Of a DNA stretch of 64,000 bases, positions 44,845 to 52,411 are shown piece by piece (position 1 is the first letter of the stretch; the number at the start of each line of letters is the position of its first letter). The stretch comes from Bacteroidales bacterium KHT7 (lineage in GTDB: Bacteria; Bacteroidota; Bacteroidia; Bacteroidales; Bacteroidaceae), in contig FNBQ01000009.1 in the NCBI GenBank assembly GCA_900102385.1, positions 68,338-132,337 of the forward strand, in the 5' to 3' direction. The translations under genes and the position numbers were made by a program. Under the pieces are notes generated by a model. It was not told the DNA's origin. It did not search any database and saw only the letters and a program-made list of their open reading frames with translations.

Positions 44845-46533
44845 ATGAAAAGATATATGTTGATTTTCTTCGGTCTGTGCATGGTTGCAGGCATGAAGGC
44901 ACAAAAGCAGAATTTTGAGTTGTCTAAAAATATAGATATATTCAACTCGGTGGTGAAAGAGCTGAATATGCATTATGTTGATACGGTGAAAAACGAAAAG
45001 ATAATCCACGCCGGTATCAACGGTATGTTGAACGAGCTCGACCCTTATACGGTCTACTTCTCGGAAGACGAGTCGAAGGACTTGAAGATGTTCGTTACCG
45101 GAAAGTATGCCGGAATGGGCGCGATAATCCGCTATTACAAGGCTGAGGACAGAGCCGTAATATCAGAACCGTACGAGGATATGCCTGCTCTCGTGGCTGG
45201 CGTAAAGGCTGGCGACGTTATTCTGTCGATAGACGGGAAGGATATTCCGAAGAAGGGCGACAAGCCGGTTTCTGACTATATATCTTCGGTAAGTAACCAG
45301 CTTAGAGGCGACCCAAACACAAGTTTCATCCTGAAGGTTAAGCGCGCAGGCGTTAACAAGCCTCTCGAATTTAAGATAACTAGAAAGAACATTCAGATTC
45401 CGTCGCTCACTTGCTACGACATGGTTGCCGATGGCATCGGCTACATCTGTCTTAACAGTTTTACACAAGAAGGCTTGTCTAAGTTGGTTCGCCGTGCTGT
45501 TATCGAACTGAAGAGCCAAGGTGCAAAGAAGATTATCATCGACCTTCGCAACAACGGCGGCGGTCTGGAGTCTGAGGCTGTTGATATTGCAAATCTTTTT
45601 GTTCCGAAGGGCAAGATGATTGCGCAGAACAAGGGAAAGGTTAAATCGTCGTGCGTGGTTTACAAGACAACGAAGGACGCGCTCGATACCGAGATTCCTT
45701 TGGCCGTGCTCGTGAATAGCGCGTCGGCTTCGGCAAGCGAGATTCTCTCGGGTTCGTTACAGGACCTCGACCGCGCCGTGATTATCGGAACACGAACTTA
45801 CGGAAAGGGTCTTGTGCAGGTGGTGCACGACCTTCCTTACGGCGGCGGTCTGAAGGTTACGACTGCAAAGTATTACATTCCGAGCGGAAGATGTATTCAG
45901 GCTATCGACTATGAACACAGAAACGAGGACGGCTCGGTGGGCAGAATCCCAGACAGCCTGACAACCGTATACAAGACAGCGGCTGGTCGTGAGGTGCGCG
46001 ACGGCGGTGGTATCCTGCCCGACATCGTTGTGGCTGGCGACAGTCTGCCGAACCTCATCTACTACATGGCAAACGACGACATCCTGTTCGATTATGCCAA
46101 CGAGTATGTGGCATCTCATCCAAAGCCTGCATCGGCAAAGGAGATAAACTATACCGATGCCGATTATGAGGTGTTCAAGAAGAAGGTGATTGACGGAGAT
46201 TTTAAATACGACCGCCAGAGCGAGAAGACGCTGAAGGTTCTGAAGGATATTGCCAAGTTTGAGGGATATTCGGAGGATATTAAGGACGAACTTGCTTCGC
46301 TCGAGAAGAAACTGACACACAATACTGAGCACGACCTCAACCACTTCAAGAAGAACATCTGCGAGCTTATTACTCAGGAACTTGCCTTGAGATGGTTCTA
46401 TCAGAAGGGTGGCGTTCTTGAGCGCAACCAGCACGACAAAGTGATAGACGAGGCTATAAGAGTCTTGAACTCAGACGAGTACACAAAGATTCTTTCGGCT
46501 CCTGCTCCTGTAAAGAAAGAAAAGAAAAAGTGA
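44845..46533 (+). CDS. S41 family C-terminal-processing peptidase with PDZ domain
   Basis: 562 residues. Signal peptide (MLIFFGLCMVAGMKAQ), N-terminal helical region with HAGINGMLNELDPYTVYFSE, PDZ domain at about 95-170 (PALVAGVKAGDVILSIDGKD) and the S41 fold: GYICLNSFTQEGLSKLV, IIDLRNNGGGLESEAVDIAN, the catalytic serine in LVNSASASASEILSGSLQDL and the lysine in IGTRTYGKGLVQVV. It cleaves proteins near their C-termini in the periplasm. The C-terminal 150 residues are a helical extension. A small membrane protein gene follows after one base, and the two end at a common terminator. Confidence 0.92.
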   Translation: MKRYMLIFFGLCMVAGMKAQKQNFELSKNIDIFNSVVKELNMHYVDTVKNEKIIHAGINGMLNELDPYTVYFSEDESKDLKMFVTGKYAGMGAIIRYYKAEDRAVISEPYEDMPALVAGVKAGDVILSIDGKDIPKKGDKPVSDYISSVSNQLRGDPNTSFILKVKRAGVNKPLEFKITRKNIQIPSLTCYDMVADGIGYICLNSFTQEGLSKLVRRAVIELKSQGAKKIIIDLRNNGGGLESEAVDIANLFVPKGKMIAQNKGKVKSSCVVYKTTKDALDTEIPLAVLVNSASASASEILSGSLQDLDRAVIIGTRTYGKGLVQVVHDLPYGGGLKVTTAKYYIPSGRCIQAIDYEHRNEDGSVGRIPDSLTTVYKTAAGREVRDGGGILPDIVVAGDSLPNLIYYMANDDILFDYANEYVASHPKPASAKEINYTDADYEVFKKKVIDGDFKYDRQSEKTLKVLKDIAKFEGYSEDIKDELASLEKKLTHNTEHDLNHFKKNICELITQELALRWFYQKGGVLERNQHDKVIDEAIRVLNSDEYTKILSAPAPVKKEKKK

Positions 46534-46534
46534 T

Positions 46535-46936
46535 ATGATACAAAACAAGGCATCAAGGTTTAACCGTTCGTTCATGTGGGGAGTGGCTTTCATGGCTGTT
46601 GCCGTGTTTGGTGTAGTGTTCATCTTTATGAACATGTGCCTCGAAAGAATGGCGGTAAAACAATATCAGGAGTCGTACGGAATTGAACTGCAAAGCGGTT
46701 TCGTGGGCGACTCGATAAAGGTTTATGTAAACGACAGTCTGCTGTACAATAAGGTGGTGCAGCGCGATAGCGTTAAGATTCCGATTCGTCGTTTCGAGGA
46801 CAACTCGATGTTGATGGTTGTCGATGCCCGAACCGATTTGACGGGAAGTTTCAACCTTGGCAAACAGAGCGAGAATATAATTGTCAGGCGAAACGCCGAC
46901 AAGAAGTTTGCTTTCGAGGCAAAAGAGAAGAAATAA
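46535..46936 (+). CDS. Hypothetical protein with one membrane helix
   Basis: 133 residues. A hydrophobic helix at 15-34 (WGVAFMAVAVFGVVFIFMNM) is followed by a soluble domain outside or in the periplasm with YVNDSLLYNKVVQRDSVKIP and NSMLMVVDARTDLTGSFNL, a short beta-rich unit, and a lysine-rich end. I do not recognise the family. It starts one base after the protease stop, so the two are one operon; it could be a partner of the protease. Confidence 0.65.
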   Translation: MIQNKASRFNRSFMWGVAFMAVAVFGVVFIFMNMCLERMAVKQYQESYGIELQSGFVGDSIKVYVNDSLLYNKVVQRDSVKIPIRRFEDNSMLMVVDARTDLTGSFNLGKQSENIIVRRNADKKFAFEAKEKK

Positions 46937-46941
46937 CGTAA

Positions 46942-46986
46942 AAGCGTAAAATACTTCACGAAAATGAGTGTTTTACGCTTTTTTTG
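46942..46986 (+). terminator. Terminator after the S41 protease operon
   Basis: Inverted repeat aagcgtaaaa / ttttacgctt with a 19-base loop, then a T-run. Confidence 0.7.
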
Positions 46987-47475
46987 TCATTCCTCAAACT
47001 TTTCAGACGGTTTTTTGAATTCAGCCCGACCGTTGATTGTTCTTCTTGCAGACTTGAAAACCCGAACGAATCCCGAAGGCATCCCGAAGAAAACGAACGC
47101 TTGCTGGTGCTATGGGGATAATTATCTTTCGGCTTTCGTTTTTGCATCGATATGCAGTTCCCCTTCCTACCTACTTGCTACCTACTTACTATCGTCTTGC
47201 TATCCTCTTGCTACCTCGAAGCTATTTTATGCCTAAAAAGTCGCTTTTGGACCTTTTACTTGCATAATAATTCTTCATTTTGCATATTGTTACGGATTAT
47301 GATTTGTGGCAAAATCGGATGTTTGTGGTAAAAATGAGTCATTATACAGTTTTGCTTTAGTTGTTGAGAATCAGGTAGATGGTTTTGTACTGGATAAATG
47401 TCAGACAAATGTCAGGAAGTTTTTTAGCCTTGTTCGAGCTCTTGCTGTTAGCTTTGTCGGAAAAACGAACGAGGT
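46987..47475. other. Gene-free stretch with a degenerate 11-bp tandem repeat
   Basis: No credible gene is seen; an open frame of 90 codons crosses it but has no protein-like pattern. It contains a short run of cccgaa words near 47058-47092 and the tandem repeat listed separately. The 250 bases before the DUF2723 gene are AT-rich and hold no clear TAnnTTTG box. Confidence 0.5.
47160..47225. repeat. Six degenerate 11-bp tandem units
   Basis: Units begin at 47160, 47171, 47182, 47193, 47204 and 47215; the core four are ctacttgctac, ctacttactat, cgtcttgctat and cctcttgctac. The period equals one helical turn. No function is evident. Confidence 0.55.
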
Positions 47476-50400
47476 ATGATAAAGCAAACAACATTTTCGA
47501 AAATCAACACCTGCATGGCATGGCTCGTTTTTGCCATAGCATCTGTTGTTTATTGCCTGACCGTTGAGCCGACGGCAAGTTTATGGGACTGTCCGGAATT
47601 CATCGCGTGCGGATATAAGTTGGAAATCGGGCATCCGCCGGGTGCGCCGGTTTTTATGTTGGCGGCAAATATCTTCTCGCAGTTTGCCAAAGACCCTTCG
47701 CAGGTTGCTCTTATGGTGAATAGACTGTCTGCTCTTCTGAGTGCGGGCTGTATATTCTTCTTGTTTCTCACAATCACGCATCTTGTCAGAAGACTGGTAT
47801 GTCATTCTGGCGACAGCCCTACTATCGCAAAGGTCGTCAATATCGAGGCGTGCGGCGTGGTGGGAGCGTTGGCTTATACCTTCAGCGACACGTTTTGGTT
47901 CTCGGCTGTTGAGGCCGAAGTCTATGCCTTCTCCAGTTTCCTGACGGCCCTGATGTTCTGGCTAATCTTGAAATGGGAGGACGAAGCCGACATTCCGCAG
48001 AGCGACCGATGGGTTGTTCTTATTGCCTACATCACAGGACTTTCTATAGGCGTGCATCTGCTTTGCTTGCTTTGCCTGCCGGCTATGTCATTCGTTGTCT
48101 ATTTCCGAAAAGCCGAGCGTGTCACAAAATTCGGAATTATAAAGACGCTCGTGGCTGGCGGATTGCTGGTGGGCATCATTCTCTATTGTCTCATTCCCGG
48201 AGTGGTGAGGGTTGGTGGATGGTTCGAATTGCTGTTTATCAACGTGATGGGCTGTCCGTATAATACAGGACTCGTCTTCTATATTGTTCTGCTGACGGGA
48301 ACGCTCGTCTTTGCATATTATAGGGTTCGGAAGAGGATTCTGAAATTGTCGCTGGCTTGCCTTCTGATGATATTGGCAGGCTACAGCAGTTACGGAGTCA
48401 TCTTCATTCGGGCTAATGCCAATACGCCGATGTGCGAGAATGCGCCCGGAAATATCTTTTCGCTGGGAAGTTACCTGAATCGTGAGCAGTACGGAGACAC
48501 TCCGCTTTTTTATGGCCCGGCTTATTGTAGCGAGATTGACTATGAGGCTGGGGACGAAGAGGGTAGAGCCATCTACCGACCATCTGCCGATTCTTCGAAG
48601 TATCGGTACGACGTTATTCGCCACGACACGCAGGCGGTTTACAAGAATAGCATGAAATTTCCACGAATGTATTCTGCCCGTCATGCCAAGGCTTACGAAG
48701 AGTGGATGAACGGAGTAGAGAAGCGGAACGGCATGCCAACAATGGGCGAGAACCTGCGCTTCTTTCTGACTTATCAGGTGAACTTCATGTACTGGCGATA
48801 TTTTCTTTGGAATTTTGTCGGACGGCAGAACAATATTCAGGGACATGGCGAGGTAGAGCATGGCAACTGGATAACGGGCTTCGGGTGGCTTGACGACTGG
48901 CTGCTTGATTGCGACACGTCGGAACTTCCTTCGGATTTGGCGCAGAACAAGGGGCGCAACGTGTTCTACGCTTTGCCGCTTATTCTTGGCTTGGCAGGAA
49001 TAGTCTGGCAATGGCGCAGGCGGAGCGAGGGCAGGCATCAACTTCTTATTGTCGCGTTGTTGTTTGTGATGACGGGACTCGCCATTGTCGTCTATCTGAA
49101 TCAGACGCCGCTTCAGGCGCGCGAACGCGACTATGCCTATGCAGGCTCTTTCTACGCCTTTGCAATCTGGATTGGCGTGGGAGTGGGAGGCGTCATCGCA
49201 TTCCTTCAGAAATTGCTTAAAAACAAGGCTCTGACGGCTGCGGTTGCTGGCGCAATAATCTGTCTGCTTGTGCCGTTGCAGATGGTCGGCCAGACTTGGG
49301 ACGACCACGACCGCTCAGATCGTTATATGTGTCGCGATTTCGGGGCAAACTATCTCGAAAGTATGCAACGCGAAGGAAATCCAATCATCTTTACAAGCGG
49401 CGACAACGAGACATTTCCGCTTTGGTACAATCAAGAGGTCGAGGGCTTCAGAACCGACACGCGAGTCTGCAATCTTGAATATCTCCAGACAGATTGGTAT
49501 ATCGACCAGATGAAACGGCCTGCTTACGATTCTCCAGCCTTGCCAATAAGTTGGCATCATGAGGATTATCAGGAAGGAAAGCGCGAATATGCGTGTGTTC
49601 GTCCTGAATGGAAAAACGAAGTGAAGGAATGTATGAAGCATCATCCCGACGAAGCCGTTGAGGCCTTTGGCAAAGAGCCGTTCGAACTCAAGAACATCAT
49701 CGGCAAATGGATACTAAACGATGAGGCTGAGATGCAATGTGTTCCGACCGATAGCGTAACCATCACTTCCGATTCGGGCACGATGGCTCTTTCTCTGAAG
49801 GATAAGAAAGTCTTGTACAAAAGCGACTTGATGGTGCTTGAAATGCTGTCGAAAGCCGACTGGAGTCGCCCCGTCTACATATCCGTCGGTTTGGGCTCTG
49901 ACTACGTACCTTTCCTCCGCGACCATCTTGTGCTCGAGGGACTGGCTTATCGCGTATCTCCAGCATCTGCCTACCAGCAGGTTGATGTCGAAAGACTTTA
50001 CGAAAACATAATGCATCGTTTCCGCTTTGGCGGTCTTAACACAAAGGGAATCTATGTTGATGAGGACGTTAGGCGCATGGCAGATATGCATCAGTTTGTT
50101 ATGGGAGTGCTTATCGACTCGCTTCTGAATCGTGGAGATATCAGTCGGGCTGTTGCCGTGTGCCGCAAATGGCAGCATGAGATGCCGCCGGAAAATGTAC
50201 CTTATACCGAATCGGCGCTTTCTATGGCTCGATGTTTCTACGCTACCAGTCAGACCGAGCGGGGAGATGAGATTGTAGGAAATCTGTTGTGCCGTTCCGA
50301 CGAGTGGCTCGCATGGATTGAGACCATCGCCCCTTCGCGCCGTTCTGGCTCTTTCCATACATGGTATTCATGGGCGCAGACTATGGGCTGGGCACTTGCT

Positions 50401-50487
50401 GTTGCAAAGCAATTCGACAGAACAAAAATCTATCATCAATACAATAAACAATATGAATCTCACATCAAGCAATTTCAGAAAGGTTGA
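47476..50487 (+). CDS. DUF2723 membrane protein, GT-C (protein O-mannosyltransferase-like) superfamily
   Basis: 1003 residues. The N-terminus carries the family signature YCLTVEPTASLWDCPEFIAC and GYKLEIGHPPGAPVFML, where the conserved acidic residue in a loop after helix 1 is characteristic of GT-C glycosyltransferases. About 10-12 membrane helices lie in residues 10-590, including FSDTFWFSAVEAEVYAFSS. A large soluble C-terminal region follows (IIFTSGDNETFPLWYNQEVE, TDTRVCNLEYLQTDWYIDQM). Members of this group in Bacteroidota are thought to glycosylate exported proteins, which in this phylum carry O-glycans at D-S/T sites; substrate and donor are inferred. The last 35 bases overlap the DUF3098 gene. 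Confidence 0.85.
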   Translation: MIKQTTFSKINTCMAWLVFAIASVVYCLTVEPTASLWDCPEFIACGYKLEIGHPPGAPVFMLAANIFSQFAKDPSQVALMVNRLSALLSAGCIFFLFLTITHLVRRLVCHSGDSPTIAKVVNIEACGVVGALAYTFSDTFWFSAVEAEVYAFSSFLTALMFWLILKWEDEADIPQSDRWVVLIAYITGLSIGVHLLCLLCLPAMSFVVYFRKAERVTKFGIIKTLVAGGLLVGIILYCLIPGVVRVGGWFELLFINVMGCPYNTGLVFYIVLLTGTLVFAYYRVRKRILKLSLACLLMILAGYSSYGVIFIRANANTPMCENAPGNIFSLGSYLNREQYGDTPLFYGPAYCSEIDYEAGDEEGRAIYRPSADSSKYRYDVIRHDTQAVYKNSMKFPRMYSARHAKAYEEWMNGVEKRNGMPTMGENLRFFLTYQVNFMYWRYFLWNFVGRQNNIQGHGEVEHGNWITGFGWLDDWLLDCDTSELPSDLAQNKGRNVFYALPLILGLAGIVWQWRRRSEGRHQLLIVALLFVMTGLAIVVYLNQTPLQARERDYAYAGSFYAFAIWIGVGVGGVIAFLQKLLKNKALTAAVAGAIICLLVPLQMVGQTWDDHDRSDRYMCRDFGANYLESMQREGNPIIFTSGDNETFPLWYNQEVEGFRTDTRVCNLEYLQTDWYIDQMKRPAYDSPALPISWHHEDYQEGKREYACVRPEWKNEVKECMKHHPDEAVEAFGKEPFELKNIIGKWILNDEAEMQCVPTDSVTITSDSGTMALSLKDKKVLYKSDLMVLEMLSKADWSRPVYISVGLGSDYVPFLRDHLVLEGLAYRVSPASAYQQVDVERLYENIMHRFRFGGLNTKGIYVDEDVRRMADMHQFVMGVLIDSLLNRGDISRAVAVCRKWQHEMPPENVPYTESALSMARCFYATSQTERGDEIVGNLLCRSDEWLAWIETIAPSRRSGSFHTWYSWAQTMGWALAVAKQFDRTKIYHQYNKQYESHIKQFQKG

Positions 50488-50698
50488 GGCTCGTTTCCTC
50501 GACAAACTAACCAGAAGGCGAATCGTCATGGCATCGTGTCTTGTAATCCTTGCAGGCTACATTCTGATGCTTTGCTCAGGAAGTACCGAACAGTCCTTCA
50601 ATCCCGAAATTTTTTCGTTCCGCATAATTGTCGTTGCCCCAATTCTGTGCCTGACAGGTTATCTTATGATAATTGTAGGTATTCTTTGGAGAAGGTAA
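50453..50698 (+). CDS. DUF3098 small membrane protein
   Basis: 81 residues from MNLTSSNFRKVEARFLD. A longer frame from 50318 lies inside the DUF2723 gene and is rejected. Two hydrophobic helices, IVMASCLVILAGYILMLC and IIVVAPILCLTGYLMIIVGI, flank GSTEQSFNPEIFSFR, the layout of DUF3098. In other Bacteroidales this family sits near ftsX and uppP; here it follows the DUF2723 gene with a 35-base overlap. Function unknown. It is the last conserved gene before the mobile region. Confidence 0.7.
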   Translation: MNLTSSNFRKVEARFLDKLTRRRIVMASCLVILAGYILMLCSGSTEQSFNPEIFSFRIIVVAPILCLTGYLMIIVGILWRR

Positions 50699-50709
50699 TC
50701 CGAAAAAAC

Positions 50710-50750
50710 ATCGTGGACCAGCTTGGATTTGAACCAAGGAACTTCAGATT
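50710..50750 (-). repeat. att-like direct repeat A, partial tRNA 3' end
   Basis: Minus strand reads as the T arm and acceptor 3' half of a tRNA (TCCTTGGTTCAAATCCAAGC then TGGTCCAC). It matches 55331-55371 at 37 of 41 positions in the same orientation. No 5' tRNA half is present. It is the left boundary of the ATPase/TOTE segment and marks the change from core to accessory genes. Confidence 0.7.
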
Positions 50751-50763
50751 GGATAGATAAAAA

Positions 50764-50895
50764 AGGAATAAGTAAGCAAAAATGAGACTTTAAAAACGGA
50801 ATAAGTGGCTATATTTGCAATTAAAAAAACGGGATAAGTTGGTAAAAATAGCGTTAAAATATCGGAATAAGTGGATTTTTTTTGAGTAAAATGAA
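50764..50895 (+). repeat. Four direct repeats with exact 33-bp period before the ATPase gene
   Basis: The motif cggaataagtgg or a close variant starts at 50764 (aggaataagtaa), 50797 (cggaataagtgg), 50830 (cgggataagttgg) and 50863 (cggaataagtgg). Each unit is 33 bp, three helical turns; the remaining bases are AT-rich and differ. Unit 2 contains TATATTTG and the end of unit 4 contains the -33 TTTG of the ATPase promoter, so a protein bound to the repeats would cover the promoter. Confidence 0.7.
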
Positions 50896-50913
50896 TTATT
50901 TAATGTATTTTTG
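50881..50913 (+). promoter_or_regulatory. Promoter of the DUF4143 ATPase gene
   Basis: TTTG (50881-50884), 21 bases, then TATTTTTG (50906-50913), 23 bases before the ATG. The fourth 33-bp repeat overlaps the -33 element. Confidence 0.6.
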
Positions 50914-50936
50914 TAGCGGATTCAAATGATATACTT

Positions 50937-52304
50937 ATGCTTGAACGTAAATTCACTTCATTTTTGACAAGCTTCCTTATGGAAGAGTCTAATAAGATTC
51001 TGCTCGTAAATGGTGCTCGGCAGATAGGCAAGTCTTATCTTATTCGTTATGTCGGTCAAAAACTATTTAAGCATTTCGTTGAGATTAACCTTAAAGAAGA
51101 TAAGGAAGGTGATCAGGTTTTTGCCGATGTTCATACGACCAATGACCTGTATATGCGGTTGAGCAATTATTATTCAGAGCCTTTGGGTGACAAAACAGAT
51201 ACGTTAATTTTCTTGGATGAGATTCAAAGTTATCCTCATTTGATGACTATGCTAAAGTTTCTCAATCAGGAGTCACGCTATCGTTTTATTGCAAGTGGTT
51301 CCCAATTAGGTGTTGCCTTATCGGAAACACCTTCTGTACCACTTGGAAGTGTTACTATTGCGCAGATGTTCCCTCTTGACTTTGAGGAGTTCCTATGGGC
51401 TACGGGTGTTGGCAGGGAGTGGATAGAAAACATACGTCAATGCTTTCTTGACAAAAAAGCTTTAGATGAAAGCACGCATAATATTCTGTTAAAGCGTTTT
51501 CAATACTACCTGCTTGTAGGAGGGCTGCCTGAAGCAATAAATAATTATCTGGTTGACAGAAATATGGTGCGAGTCAGACAGACACATAGGGATATTCACA
51601 ATCTCTATCGTATTGATGCTTCACAATATGATGAAGAGCACAAATTGAAGATTCGTAAGATATATGATCTTATCCCCAGCAATCTGGAAAACAAAAAGAA
51701 ACGTATTGTATATAAGAATATAGAAGGAAAGGTTGGCAAAACCTTTTCTGATTATGCAGATGAGTTTGAATACCTGACAAATTCAGGTGTTGCTTTAGAA
51801 GTGTCGGCTATCAGTAATCCCCGCTTTCCACTTGCAGAGTCAGATCAAAAGAAGTTGGTGAAACTATATCTTAACGATGTCGGACTATTGACCAATATTC
51901 TTTATGAGTTGAACGTAAATGCGGTATTGCAAGACATCAAGAGCATCAACCTTGGTACTGTGTATGAGGCCGTTGTTGCACAAGAACTTGCTGCCCATAA
52001 TTTCAAATTGCATTATTACGACAACAAGAAAAAAGGCGAAGTAGATTTCTTGGTTGATGATTATGACGGATTGACTGTTCTTCCTTTAGAGATAAAATCA
52101 GGAAAGGACTATACAGAGCATAGTGCACTCACGAATTTCCTCGAAACACCTGATTACGGTATTAATCGTGCTATTGTCTTTTCCAATAAACGCGAGATTT
52201 TTACGAAAAAGGGTGTAACCTATTTGCCTATTTATTATTGTATGTTCCTTCAAACCCAACATGGTGAGGAGTCTGTGATATTACCGGAATTGGAATCTGT
52301 TTGA
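50937..52304 (+). CDS. AAA-type ATP-binding protein with DUF4143 domain
   Basis: 455 residues. Walker A is LLVNGARQIGKSYLI (residues 22-36), Walker B TDTLIFLDEIQSYPH (about 88), and sensor-like RFIASGSQLGVAL follows. From about 125, FPLDFEEFLWATGV and the C-terminal DUF4143 pattern (VYEAVVAQELAAHNFKLHYY, KGEVDFLVDDYDG, LPLEIKSGK) contain the D-x-E-x-K residues of a PD-(D/E)xK nuclease-like fold. These ATPases are widespread, single-gene and often on mobile DNA; their role is not established. The gene has a strong promoter with four 33-bp repeats. It lies between the att-like repeats, with the TOTE gene next on the same strand after a gap of 107 bases. Confidence 0.88.
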   Translation: MLERKFTSFLTSFLMEESNKILLVNGARQIGKSYLIRYVGQKLFKHFVEINLKEDKEGDQVFADVHTTNDLYMRLSNYYSEPLGDKTDTLIFLDEIQSYPHLMTMLKFLNQESRYRFIASGSQLGVALSETPSVPLGSVTIAQMFPLDFEEFLWATGVGREWIENIRQCFLDKKALDESTHNILLKRFQYYLLVGGLPEAINNYLVDRNMVRVRQTHRDIHNLYRIDASQYDEEHKLKIRKIYDLIPSNLENKKKRIVYKNIEGKVGKTFSDYADEFEYLTNSGVALEVSAISNPRFPLAESDQKKLVKLYLNDVGLLTNILYELNVNAVLQDIKSINLGTVYEAVVAQELAAHNFKLHYYDNKKKGEVDFLVDDYDGLTVLPLEIKSGKDYTEHSALTNFLETPDYGINRAIVFSNKREIFTKKGVTYLPIYYCMFLQTQHGEESVILPELESV

Positions 52305-52411
52305 TATGCCCTAAAGTGAGTGTAACAAAATGTTACGCAGAATTTGGAGCATAATATATGGATTAAGCAATGTTGCATATAACCGCAAATCCCCATTAGT
52401 CTGATGATAGT

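Noticed and set aside
48088..49308. 406-codon minus-strand frame inside the DUF2723 gene
   Set aside because: Antisense shadow of a clear membrane protein gene; the frame has no domain pattern and biased composition.
50764..50895. CRISPR array
   Set aside because: Repeats are only about 12 bp with AT-rich, non-unique 21-bp gaps, there are only four, and no cas gene is near.
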